Origin: Bacteroidales bacterium
GTDB lineage: Bacteria > Bacteroidota > Bacteroidia > Bacteroidales > P3
Assembly (NCBI GenBank): GCA_016281475.1
Contig: JAEEIS010000113.1
Coordinates: forward strand, 1-41,864
Direction: 5' to 3'
DNA: 41,864 nucleotides
The notes under the pieces: model-generated
Database searches by the model: none
What the model was told of the DNA's origin: nothing
The model's input: the letters and a program-made list of their open reading frames with translations, nothing else
Part shown: in pieces, positions 23,408 through 31,299 of the stretch
Layout: each line of letters begins with the position of its first letter
Numbering within the stretch: the first letter of the stretch is position 1
Program-made: the position numbers and the translations under genes

Positions 23408-24517
23408 ATGAAGATTTTTCAGAAAAGTCGCAAGACTGTTGCCAAGGGACTGACGGTGTGGGTGTCGAACCACTACTGCCCTACACTGTTCGGCATCAGA
23501 GGGCATTATGAGTCATCGTATAAGTCGGGCCAGTATGTAGAGTGCGGTTCACCGGGAACGGGTTTCTTTATCCGCACCAGCTCGAGTCATTCGTATAAGA
23601 GTTTTTGTAATGGCGAGAAGGCCAAGTTGAGACAGAATTACTGGGACATGGTGAAGGGTAAGGAGTTCTCGTTTGACAAGGAAATTACGAAAGCCAACGA
23701 GGCCCTGCGTGCCACGACCGACGAGACGAAGGCCCGCATTCTGGAGGCATACGTGAATGTGCTGCCCCTGGCCAAGGAGGCCGAGGAGGGCGAGCGCATC
23801 ATCGACGGCATCAAGGAACTGGGCCACAAGCGCCACAAGCTGACCACCTATCAGACACACGTGATTTCGAGCTACAAGTCGCGCATCGCGCGGCTGGGGC
23901 ACGATGTGCGCGACATCCAGCTGTCGATACCGAAGCTGTGCACGGAGGAGCGCTACAACCAGTTTGCCGAAGTGGTGAAGGCGTTTGTGGAGGTGGCGGC
24001 AAGCCACCGCATCTGGCATTCGAAGGACACGTATGAGGGGTTGGACAATGCTTTTGAGCAAGTCTATTTCGACCTTGGCATTTTCAATTTCATACAGGCT
24101 CCGCTGATGACCCCCATGATGCGCGACAGCATTGGGCAGTATCATTTCCTGTATCCCGATTTCTGGGTGGCAAGCCGCAGCGCGACCGATTTCGACGTGT
24201 ATAGTCTGGACAGCCTTACGTTCCTTTGCCGCGAGGTGCCTTACGAGATGATATCGAACATGGTGCTGAGCAGCTATGCCGACCTCGACGAGTCGACATC
24301 GGCGGTGCGCCACCACCGCAACTACGAGCAGTTTGGCAGCGGCCTGCTGGTGAGTCAGGACACGTCGGCGGCTACCGAGATGGAGAAGGAGCACCGTATG
24401 CGCGAACGCGTGGTGGGCGAACTGTATATCCCCGAGCTGAAGCTGCGCTACTATGTGCGCGATGTGAAGGCGTTGAAGAAGTTTGCCAATGCACTGAACA
24501 AGTACAAGGAGGGTTGA
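23408..24517 (+). CDS. Uncharacterised protein with DUF4236-like N-terminus
   Basis: A 369-residue protein without signal peptide or obvious membrane helix. The first 60 residues (MKIFQKSRKTVAKGLTVWVS, then GQYVECGSPGTGFFIRTSSS) recall DUF4236, a short domain that begins with basic residues and ends GxPGTGxxxxTS; the match is from memory and partial. Residues 60-240 are mostly helical and charged (ITKANEALRATTDETKARIL). The rest is mixed, with Tyr/Ser-rich strands and a basic C-terminus. It looks cytoplasmic. Upstream lies a spacer with a dispersed repeat; downstream is AT-rich filler and then an M23 peptidase gene. I cannot assign a function. Confidence 0.7.
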   Translation: MKIFQKSRKTVAKGLTVWVSNHYCPTLFGIRGHYESSYKSGQYVECGSPGTGFFIRTSSSHSYKSFCNGEKAKLRQNYWDMVKGKEFSFDKEITKANEALRATTDETKARILEAYVNVLPLAKEAEEGERIIDGIKELGHKRHKLTTYQTHVISSYKSRIARLGHDVRDIQLSIPKLCTEERYNQFAEVVKAFVEVAASHRIWHSKDTYEGLDNAFEQVYFDLGIFNFIQAPLMTPMMRDSIGQYHFLYPDFWVASRSATDFDVYSLDSLTFLCREVPYEMISNMVLSSYADLDESTSAVRHHRNYEQFGSGLLVSQDTSAATEMEKEHRMRERVVGELYIPELKLRYYVRDVKALKKFANALNKYKEG

Positions 24518-24647
24518 AAAATTGAGAATTGAATTTAGTGAATTATGATGAGTGAATTGTGAATTGATTTTGTGAAAGGGAATGTCCATTCACGATTCAC
24601 CGTTCACGAACTTTCAATTTTCGCTTTTCACCTTTCAATTCGAAAGG
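24518..24647 (+). repeat. AT-rich filler between two genes
   Basis: A run of near-repeats such as AATTGAGAATTGAATT, GTGAATTGTGAATTG and CTTTCAATTTTCGCTTTTCA. Related filler occurs at 25617-25636, 26549-26610 and 27683-27788. No coding capacity is likely. Confidence 0.6.
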
Positions 24648-25616
24648 ATGAAGAAGAGGTATACATACCGGTTTAACCCGCATACGCTTTCGTATGAGAG
24701 GGTGGAGGTGACATGGGGCGACAGGCTGAAACGAGTGTCGTCGACCGTGTTGCTAGGTGTGGTGTTGGGGGTGCTGTTTGCCGTGCTGGCTTACAGGCTG
24801 ATAGATTCGCCCAAGGAGAGACTGCTGAAAGAGGATATTGCCCAATATCGTCGCGAGTTGGCTACGCTCAACCGGAGTGTGGACCGCTGCAACAAGGTGC
24901 TGGCGGACATCGAGGAGCGCGACAGCGCGGTGTATAGGACCATCTTCGGCGCATCGCCTGTGGCTGAGAGCCAACGCCGTCCCTCGCCGAAGGACTACGG
25001 CAGGCTGGACGGGCACGCGGGCAGCAATCTGATTATGCTCACCTGCCAGCGTGTGGACACGTTGGAGAACAGGCTGTATGCACAGTCGGTGTCGCTGGAC
25101 GAAGTGTTCAAGATGGCGGGCACGAAACAGCAGCGAATGGCATCGATGCCAGCCATAATGCCTGTTAGGAAGAACCAGTGCAGGCTGGTGTCGGGCTTCG
25201 GCATGCGCTACCACCCGATATTGCACTACCGCCGTATGCATACGGGCGTGGACCTCACGGCACAAAGCGGCACGCCGGTCTATGCCACGGGTGACGGCCG
25301 GGTGGAACTGGCGGGTCGCGGAGCGGGCTATGGCGGCTATGGCGTGTGCATTGTGATAAATCACGGCTATGGGTTTAAGACGCTGTATGCCCACCTATCG
25401 GACGTGAAGGTGTCGACAGGACAGCGGGTGAAGCGAGGCGAGTTGATTGGCAATGTGGGCCGCACCGGATTGGCGCAGGGCTATCACCTGCACTATGAGG
25501 TGATTCAGAACGGCAACAAGGTGAACCCAGTGTACTTTTTCTTCAACGATCTGACACCTGCCGAATACGACGAGGTGATAGACGCATCGAATTTGGATAA
25601 CCAGTGCTTGAGCTAA
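24648..25616 (+). CDS. M23-family membrane metallopeptidase
   Basis: The ATG at 24648, with GAAAGG just before it, gives 322 residues; an ATG at 24582 would lie within filler. The N-terminal 25 residues are basic and cytoplasmic (MKKRYTYRFNPHTLSYERVE), then a membrane helix (about 31-52, VLLGVVLGVLFAVLAYRLI), a short coiled coil (about 60-90), and the C-terminal LytM/M23 domain with zinc ligands in HTGVDL (the preceding GFGMRYHPI supplies the first His) and HLHY. Active-type members cut peptidoglycan cross-bridges. All three motifs are complete, so it is probably active. It belongs to a plus-strand run ahead of ispH and recF. Confidence 0.9.
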   Translation: MKKRYTYRFNPHTLSYERVEVTWGDRLKRVSSTVLLGVVLGVLFAVLAYRLIDSPKERLLKEDIAQYRRELATLNRSVDRCNKVLADIEERDSAVYRTIFGASPVAESQRRPSPKDYGRLDGHAGSNLIMLTCQRVDTLENRLYAQSVSLDEVFKMAGTKQQRMASMPAIMPVRKNQCRLVSGFGMRYHPILHYRRMHTGVDLTAQSGTPVYATGDGRVELAGRGAGYGGYGVCIVINHGYGFKTLYAHLSDVKVSTGQRVKRGELIGNVGRTGLAQGYHLHYEVIQNGNKVNPVYFFFNDLTPAEYDEVIDASNLDNQCLS

Positions 25617-25682
25617 TTGAAAATTGAGAATTGGCTGGCGCACAACATATCAACGTACCATTATATCAACATATCAACGAAA

Positions 25683-26570
25683 TTGAAAGTTACGATTGAC
25701 GAAAATGCGGGATTCTGTTTCGGCGTGGTGAACGCTATCGGAACGGCAGAAGAGGAGCTGGCACACGACGGCAAGCTCTACTGTCTGGGCGATATTGTTC
25801 ACAACAGTGCCGAGGTGGAGCGGCTGCGCCAGCGCGGACTGAGGGTGATAGACCATGAGCATCTGCCAGGTCTGACAGGAGAGAAGGTGCTGATACGCGC
25901 CCACGGTGAGCCCCCCTCGACCTACGAACAGGCACGGCAACTGGGTATCAGATTGGTGGATGCCACGTGCCCGATGGTGCTGGCGTTGCAGAAACGCATA
26001 CGCAAGGGGTTTGTGGAGATGAGCCAGCGTGAGCCTAAGGGACAGGTGGTCATCTTTGGCAAACCGGGCCATGCCGAGGTGGTGGGGCTGTGCGGACAGA
26101 CGGACGGCAGTGCCATCGTGGTGAGCCGCCCAGACGATATGGAGATGGTGGATTTCGCACGTCCGATACGCCTCTTTTCGCAGACGACCCAGAGTAAGGA
26201 GGAGTATGCGCAGCTGGTGAAGAATATAGAGGCGGGTGTGGTGGCGGCGTTCGGCAGTCTGCCGGAAGGACATTTTGTGGCATACGACACGATTTGCAGC
26301 CGTGTGGCTAACCGGGCCGTGCAGCTGGAGCAGTTTGCGAAGGGGATGGATGTGGTGTTGTTTGTAAGCGGCAGGGGCAGTTCGAACGGGCATTATTTGT
26401 ATGAGTATTGCAGAAGAGTTCAGCCCAACACGAGGTTGGTGACAGATGTCGACGAGGTGGAGCCGGACTGGTTCGAGGGGGTGGAGCGCGTGGGCATCAC
26501 CGGCGCGACCAGCACGCCGCGATGGCTGATGGAGGCGGTGGCTAGAAAATTGAAAATTGAAATTCACTAA
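25683..26570 (+). CDS. ispH: 4-hydroxy-3-methylbut-2-enyl diphosphate reductase
   Basis: The last enzyme of the non-mevalonate isoprenoid pathway, an iron-sulphur protein making IPP and DMAPP. No suitable ATG exists; I choose the TTG at 25683 because it gives KVTIDENAGFCFGV with the cluster cysteines at 12 and 96, the same as in Escherichia coli, and a third at 205. A TTG at 25617 would add 22 residues coded by filler. Other motifs: IRAHGEPPS, DATCPMV, GKPGHAEVVG (His/Glu), SQTTQSKEEY, DTICSRVANR, GSSNGHYLY and TGATSTP. The last residues KLKIEIH come from filler repeat. It gives IPP for the polyprenyl synthase at 1026-1991. Confidence 0.93.
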   Translation: MKVTIDENAGFCFGVVNAIGTAEEELAHDGKLYCLGDIVHNSAEVERLRQRGLRVIDHEHLPGLTGEKVLIRAHGEPPSTYEQARQLGIRLVDATCPMVLALQKRIRKGFVEMSQREPKGQVVIFGKPGHAEVVGLCGQTDGSAIVVSRPDDMEMVDFARPIRLFSQTTQSKEEYAQLVKNIEAGVVAAFGSLPEGHFVAYDTICSRVANRAVQLEQFAKGMDVVLFVSGRGSSNGHYLYEYCRRVQPNTRLVTDVDEVEPDWFEGVERVGITGATSTPRWLMEAVARKLKIEIH

Positions 26571-26574
26571 CAAG

Positions 26575-26610
26575 ACCAAACATTTGTCGAATCACGAATC
26601 ACTAATCACT
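26575..26610 (+). repeat. Inverted repeat flanking recF, left copy
   Basis: ACCAAACATTTGTCGAATCAC (26575-26595) has a perfect 21-bp reverse complement at 27768-27788. The match continues imperfectly to about 26610. The right copy lies just past the recF gene; recF is thus bracketed by inverted copies. Confidence 0.75.
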
Positions 26611-26615
26611 AAAAA

Positions 26616-27701
26616 ATGTATCTCGCCAATTTGAAACTGAGCAACTTTAAGTCGTATGCCGACATGGAGGCCGACTTCTGCCCCAATGTGAACTGCCTGG
26701 TGGGCAACAACGGGGTGGGGAAGACGAACATGCTGGATGCCATCTATTACTTGTCGTTCAGCAAGAGTTGCTTCTCGTCGACGGATGTGCAGAATATACA
26801 TCAGAGCGAGGATTTTTTTGCCATTCATGGGTCGTATAGGATGGAGGAGGACGATGTGACGGTGTCGTGCATACTGAAGCGTGGTCAGCCTAAGCAGATG
26901 CGCTGGAACGGCAAGGTGTACAACTCGTTGGGAGAGCATATCGGACGGGTGCCGCTGGTGATGGTGTCGCCTTACGACCAGCAGATTATCATGGAGGGCA
27001 GCGAGGTGAGGAGACGTTTTGTGGACGGGGTGCTGTCGCAGACGGATAGGGGCTATCTGACCCATCTGCTGCAGTACCAACGGGCGGTGGAGCAACGCAA
27101 CAAGTTGCTGAAACAGATGTATGACGACCGCCAGTGGGATGAGGCTTCGATAGCGGTGTGGGACGAGCAGATGGTGCGCAACGGCGAGGTGCTGTATGAG
27201 GGGAGGCGTGGATTCTTGAAGGATTTCAAACCGCTGTTTGACGAGTATTTCGCGTGGATTACGAACGGGTCGGAACAGGGTACGCTGGAGTATGTGACGC
27301 GTGCTGACGTGCCACTCCGCCAGCAGCTGGAGGAGGCACGGAAGAACGACCGTTATGCGCAGTATACCACCGTGGGACCGCATAAGGATGACGTGGAACT
27401 GGCTATTGGCGGCATGGCGGTGAAACGGTTTGGGTCGCAGGGACAGCAGAAGACTTTTGTGCTGGCAATGAAGCTGGCCCAGTTTGAGTATATCTACCGG
27501 CATGGCGGGGTGAAGCCCATACTGCTGCTGGACGACGTGTTTGACAAGTTGGACATGGTGAGGGTGAAACAGCTGGTGCAGCTGGTGGGCAGCGACAGGT
27601 TCGGACAGGTGTTTCTGACCGATACGCAGCCCGGACGCGTGGAGGGCATCTTTGAGGAGATACCGCAGGTGGAACATAAGATATTGAGAATTGAAAATTA
27701 A
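26616..27701 (+). CDS. recF: DNA replication and repair protein RecF
   Basis: A 361-residue SMC-like ATPase that binds DNA gaps and helps RecO/RecR load RecA. Walker A GNNGVGKTNMLDAIYYLS (about 30-47), the ABC-type signature region FGSQGQQKTFVLAMKLAQF (about 270-290) and Walker B PILLLDDVFDKLD are present. The N-terminus YLANLKLSNFKSY is typical. It lies 45 bases after ispH, and the DciA-like gene follows after 131 bases. recF usually neighbours dnaN or dnaA; here it is in a different setting, as often in Bacteroidales. The last residues come from AT-rich filler. Inverted repeats of 21 bp lie on both sides. Confidence 0.96.
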   Translation: MYLANLKLSNFKSYADMEADFCPNVNCLVGNNGVGKTNMLDAIYYLSFSKSCFSSTDVQNIHQSEDFFAIHGSYRMEEDDVTVSCILKRGQPKQMRWNGKVYNSLGEHIGRVPLVMVSPYDQQIIMEGSEVRRRFVDGVLSQTDRGYLTHLLQYQRAVEQRNKLLKQMYDDRQWDEASIAVWDEQMVRNGEVLYEGRRGFLKDFKPLFDEYFAWITNGSEQGTLEYVTRADVPLRQQLEEARKNDRYAQYTTVGPHKDDVELAIGGMAVKRFGSQGQQKTFVLAMKLAQFEYIYRHGGVKPILLLDDVFDKLDMVRVKQLVQLVGSDRFGQVFLTDTQPGRVEGIFEEIPQVEHKILRIEN

Positions 27702-27788
27702 AATGGTGATTAGTGATTTGTGATTCGACAAATGAAAAATAAAATGGTGATTAGTGATTGGTGATTAGTGATTCGACAAATGTTTGGT
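27700..27788 (+). repeat. Repeat block behind recF, including right inverted copy
   Basis: Two near-copies of AAAATGGTGATTAGTGATT..CGACAAATG (27700-27734 and 27741-27782) stand in tandem. The second ends in the exact 21-bp inverse (27768-27788) of the sequence at 26575-26595 ahead of recF. Confidence 0.75.
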
Positions 27789-27832
27789 TTAGCCACATTA
27801 CACTTTAACCTCTAACCTCTAAACCATATAAA

Positions 27833-28120
27833 ATGTATAGTAACGAACATACACTGCAGGAGCTACTGAAGAAGGCATACCACAGGTTGGACATGGACGA
27901 CACGGCCCGTGAGATGGAGGTGGTGCGCGTGTATAGGGCTGCAGTGGGCGACTTAATTGGCAGGCTGTCGACGAGTGTGAAGTTTAAGCAAGGCGAGCTG
28001 ACTGTGCAGTTGGCTTCGGCGGCACTGAGGCAGGAACTGACCTACAGGCGGTCGTCGCTGATGGATAGGATTAACCAAATGCTGGGATACCCGGCAGTAA
28101 AAAAAATAGTATTTGTATGA
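27833..28120 (+). CDS. DUF721 / DciA-like protein
   Basis: A 95-residue protein of the DciA/DUF721 family. DciA loads the replicative helicase DnaB in bacteria that lack DnaC. The sequence has the family's KH-like helical pattern: TLQELLKKAYHRLDMDDTA, VVRVYRAAVGDLIGRLS and ALRQELTYRRSSLMDRIN. Its neighbour recF also acts on replication forks, so a replication or repair role fits. The stop overlaps the ATG of the ABC exporter by 4 bases. The short length is normal for Bacteroidetes members. Confidence 0.82.
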   Translation: MYSNEHTLQELLKKAYHRLDMDDTAREMEVVRVYRAAVGDLIGRLSTSVKFKQGELTVQLASAALRQELTYRRSSLMDRINQMLGYPAVKKIVFV

Positions 28121-29751
28121 AACAGTTGTTTAAGGCTTTGGACATGATTCGTCGCTGCCACCCGTCGTCGTTCTACTGGCGCATCTTCTATGTGGCGGTG
28201 CTGAACGTGCTGCCGCTGTTGAACCTCTTTATATTGAAGTATATGGTGGATGCGGTGACGACGGGGGAGAGTCCGGTATTTATGGGTGTGAAGTGGTCGA
28301 CGCTGGGTCTGCTGGGGTTGTTCTGCTTCTTGTTTTTGCTGAATAGGCTGGTGGGCGTTTGCAACGGTGTGAACAACGACATCATGGCGCAGCGACTGCT
28401 GGACTATATCAGCGACATCATGCAACGACAGTCGGCGGCACTGGATATGGCCTATTTCGATAATCCGGAGTATCACGACACCTACCACCGCGCCCAACAG
28501 GAGGCAGGGTTCCGCCCGTTGCGCGTGCTGGGCGAGTTTATGGCACTGTTTGGATCTATCATCACCATCACGGGCGTGGTGGCGATGCTGTGCACGGCTT
28601 CGCCTTGGATAATAGTGGTGATGGTGGTGGCGGTGATACCGTCGTTTGTGGTGAGGGTGATCAAGGCTCGTAAGATTTATGCCTTCCGTAGGAGCAACAC
28701 GCAGAACTATCGCCGCACGAGCTACTATACCGCATTGCTGGGCGGCAGGGACTATGCCAAGGAGATGCGCACCTTTGGGCTGATGCCTTATTTCAGGGAA
28801 CGCTTTGTGTCGGTGCGGCGGCAGCTGGTGGACAATCTGCTGAAGATTTCGCGCCGCATAGGCGTATATGACTCTATCTGTGCCCTCGCGGAGACGCTGG
28901 CGATGTTTTTCGTGGTGCTGTTCCTGCTGTCGAGCACGACGAGCGGGGCCATCACGGTGGGCTCGTTTGTGATGCTGTTTGAGGCTTTCCGCCGTGGGCA
29001 GACGGGTTTGAACAGCTTGGTGAGCGGCGTGACGGGACTGTATGACAACCGCCTGTTTGTGGGCAATCTGTTTGAGTTTCTCGACTTGAAGCCGACGATT
29101 GTGAACGAGAAGGATGCCTTGCCGTTTCCCGAAAAGGTGGAGACAGTGGAGTTTAGGGACATCACGTTCCGCTACCCGAAGATGGAACGCGACGTACTGA
29201 GCCATTTTTCGCTCATGGCACGTGCGGGCGAGGTGACGCAGATAGAGGGTGAGAACGGTTTCGGCAAGACGACGTTGCTGAAGCTGTTGCTGCGCCTTTA
29301 TGATACCGACCAAGGTGCGGTGCTGGTGAACGGTGTGGATGTGCGGCGGTACGACCTCAAGGGGCTGCGGCGCGGCATAGGTGCCATCTTCCAGGACTAT
29401 GTGCGTTTCTATTGCACGGCAGAGGAGAATATCATGTTTGGCGACGTGCAGCACCACGACCGCGAGCGGGTGCGGCAGGCGGCACACCTGTCGGGTGCGG
29501 ACAAGTTCATCGAGCGGCTGCCCAAGGGTTACGATACCCAGCTCGGACGCATGTTTGACGGCGGCGAGGAGCTGAGCATGGGGCAGTGGCAGCGTATCGC
29601 GTTGGCGCGACAGCTGTATAGCAACGCGCCGGTGCTGGTGTTTGACGAGCCGACGGCCTGGATGGACGTTCCCTCGCGCGACCGTTTCTACGAAACGCTG
29701 GAGATGATGAAGAAGGAAAACAAGGTAATCATTTTGATAAAGCACGTTTAA
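28117..29751 (+). CDS. ABC exporter half-transporter, ATPase domain ends at H-loop
   Basis: A 544-residue fused permease-ATPase. Six membrane helices occupy roughly residues 15-320 (FFVVLFLLSSTTSGAITVGS marks a late one). The ATPase domain has Walker A GENGFGKTT (378-386), Q-loop FQDYVRFY, signature LSMGQWQRIAL (486-496, Met in place of Gly at position 3), Walker B VLVFDEP with catalytic Glu511 and D-loop WMD. The H-loop His543 is followed by one residue and the stop codon. Family members usually carry 30-50 more residues. The GQWQ signature is like NisT-type peptide exporters. It overlaps the DciA-like gene by 4 bases. Confidence 0.88.
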   Translation: MKQLFKALDMIRRCHPSSFYWRIFYVAVLNVLPLLNLFILKYMVDAVTTGESPVFMGVKWSTLGLLGLFCFLFLLNRLVGVCNGVNNDIMAQRLLDYISDIMQRQSAALDMAYFDNPEYHDTYHRAQQEAGFRPLRVLGEFMALFGSIITITGVVAMLCTASPWIIVVMVVAVIPSFVVRVIKARKIYAFRRSNTQNYRRTSYYTALLGGRDYAKEMRTFGLMPYFRERFVSVRRQLVDNLLKISRRIGVYDSICALAETLAMFFVVLFLLSSTTSGAITVGSFVMLFEAFRRGQTGLNSLVSGVTGLYDNRLFVGNLFEFLDLKPTIVNEKDALPFPEKVETVEFRDITFRYPKMERDVLSHFSLMARAGEVTQIEGENGFGKTTLLKLLLRLYDTDQGAVLVNGVDVRRYDLKGLRRGIGAIFQDYVRFYCTAEENIMFGDVQHHDRERVRQAAHLSGADKFIERLPKGYDTQLGRMFDGGEELSMGQWQRIALARQLYSNAPVLVFDEPTAWMDVPSRDRFYETLEMMKKENKVIILIKHV

Positions 29752-29797
29752 CCTGCATAAATAACGTAATAACGATATAACGTAAAAACGAAATAAT

Positions 29798-31243
29798 ATG
29801 AACTTTACACTTGAACATATCAATCCCAAAGAATATGAAGGCAACATAGTGTTGCTGTATGGTAGCGAGGTGTCGGACCGCAGCCTGCCGCTGGGCAGAA
29901 AGGAGTTGGAAAAGCTGAAGGCAAGACGCGCGGAGGATGCGGAATCTGTTGTGGCTTTCGACCGTCTGCCATACCATATATATATAGTGAATTTCGATAG
30001 TGAGAAGCCTGCGCCGGAGGCTCAGGAGATGCTGCGTCGCGCGGCTGACAAGGTGGTAGTGATGCTCAAGGGCGACAAGCAGAACGCTGTGGCGGTGACC
30101 GGAGAGGGTGTCATCACTGAGGAGGTGGTGGCATTCATGGAGGGTTTGCGTCTGGCGGACTATAGTTTCGACCGCTATAAGAGCAAGGCTCCTAAGCATG
30201 TGGAGACGGTGGTGATTGACTCGGCTTTTCTCGCCCAAGAGGAATTGGAGCGCAACGTGCGGTTGTGGGATCACATTGAATGGTGTCGCGAGCATGTGAA
30301 CCTGCCTGTGGCGGACTTGAATGCCGAGCGTTTTGCAAAGGATCTGGAATCGAAAGCAAAGGGTCTGGGCGTAAAGTGCACGGTGTTTGACAAGCGGAAG
30401 ATTGAGTCGCTGCGCATGGGCGGACTGCTTGGGGTGAACAGGGGGAGTGTGGACGAGCCTCGTTTTGTGGTGCTGGAGTATTGCGCACCAGAGTGCAAGG
30501 GAGGAAAACCGCTGGCATTGGTGGGGAAGGGTGTGATGTATGACACTGGCGGACTGAATATCAAGCCCGATGACTATATGAGGGAGATGAAGTCGGACAT
30601 GGCTGGCGCGGCCACTATGGCGGCGGTGGTGTTTGCGGCTGCGGAGAATAGGCTGCCAGTGCATCTGGTGGCGTTGCTGCCGCTGACCGACAACCGTCCG
30701 GGTTTCAACGCCTACGCTGCTGACGACGTGCTGACTATGTATGACGGCACCACGGTGGAGGTGGTGAACACCGATGCGGAGGGACGGCTGATTTTGGCCG
30801 ATGCCATCGCATACTCTGTGGCCAACTACCAGCCCGAATTGGTTATCGACGCTGCCACGCTGACGGGTGCCGCCGTCCGGGCCATCGGCACTTATGGTAT
30901 TGCCGCCATGCAGCAGAATGCTGAGAATCCTTTCAACCTATTGCGCATTATGGGCAACCAGGTGTATGAGCGTTTGGTGGAGTTCCCGTTCTGGAAGGAG
31001 TATGATAAGCTGATAGAGTCGGATGTGGCCGATATTAAGAATTGTGGCATCGCGCAGGCGGGTACCATCACGGCGGGAAAGTTTTTGGCTCATTTTGCCA
31101 AGCAGACCCCGTATATCCATCTCGACATCGCGGGAGTGGCATTTTTCTCCAAGAAGCAGGAGTATTACTGCACTGGAGCCTCGGGTTATGGGATCAGGCT
31201 GTTGTATGCCTTCTTGCAGACTTACGAGATGGTGGGAAGATAG
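29798..31243 (+). CDS. pepA: Leucyl aminopeptidase, M17 family
   Basis: A 481-residue cytoplasmic metallo-aminopeptidase that removes N-terminal amino acids, using two metal ions. The catalytic domain (about 170-480) holds GKGVMYDTGGLNIKP (metal-binding Lys and Asp), MKSDMAGAATMAAVV (further Lys and Asp) and the signature NTDAEGRLILADAIAYS. The N-terminal domain is of the usual size. It also has a bicarbonate-site Arg in the signature. A filler spacer separates it from the exporter gene, and pdxA follows after 56 bases. Substrate range cannot be predicted precisely. Confidence 0.95.
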   Translation: MNFTLEHINPKEYEGNIVLLYGSEVSDRSLPLGRKELEKLKARRAEDAESVVAFDRLPYHIYIVNFDSEKPAPEAQEMLRRAADKVVVMLKGDKQNAVAVTGEGVITEEVVAFMEGLRLADYSFDRYKSKAPKHVETVVIDSAFLAQEELERNVRLWDHIEWCREHVNLPVADLNAERFAKDLESKAKGLGVKCTVFDKRKIESLRMGGLLGVNRGSVDEPRFVVLEYCAPECKGGKPLALVGKGVMYDTGGLNIKPDDYMREMKSDMAGAATMAAVVFAAAENRLPVHLVALLPLTDNRPGFNAYAADDVLTMYDGTTVEVVNTDAEGRLILADAIAYSVANYQPELVIDAATLTGAAVRAIGTYGIAAMQQNAENPFNLLRIMGNQVYERLVEFPFWKEYDKLIESDVADIKNCGIAQAGTITAGKFLAHFAKQTPYIHLDIAGVAFFSKKQEYYCTGASGYGIRLLYAFLQTYEMVGR

Positions 31244-31299
31244 TGGATGGATTTGGTTCAAATTAAACAGATTAACGTATAAACGATAATAGTATCATA

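Noticed and set aside
26575..27788. Insertion sequence carrying recF
   Set aside because: There is no transposase, and recF is a normal core gene; the inverted repeats alone do not make an insertion sequence.
28042..29847. A 601-residue minus-strand frame
   Set aside because: Antisense to the ABC exporter; His/Arg/Gln-rich shadow composition.
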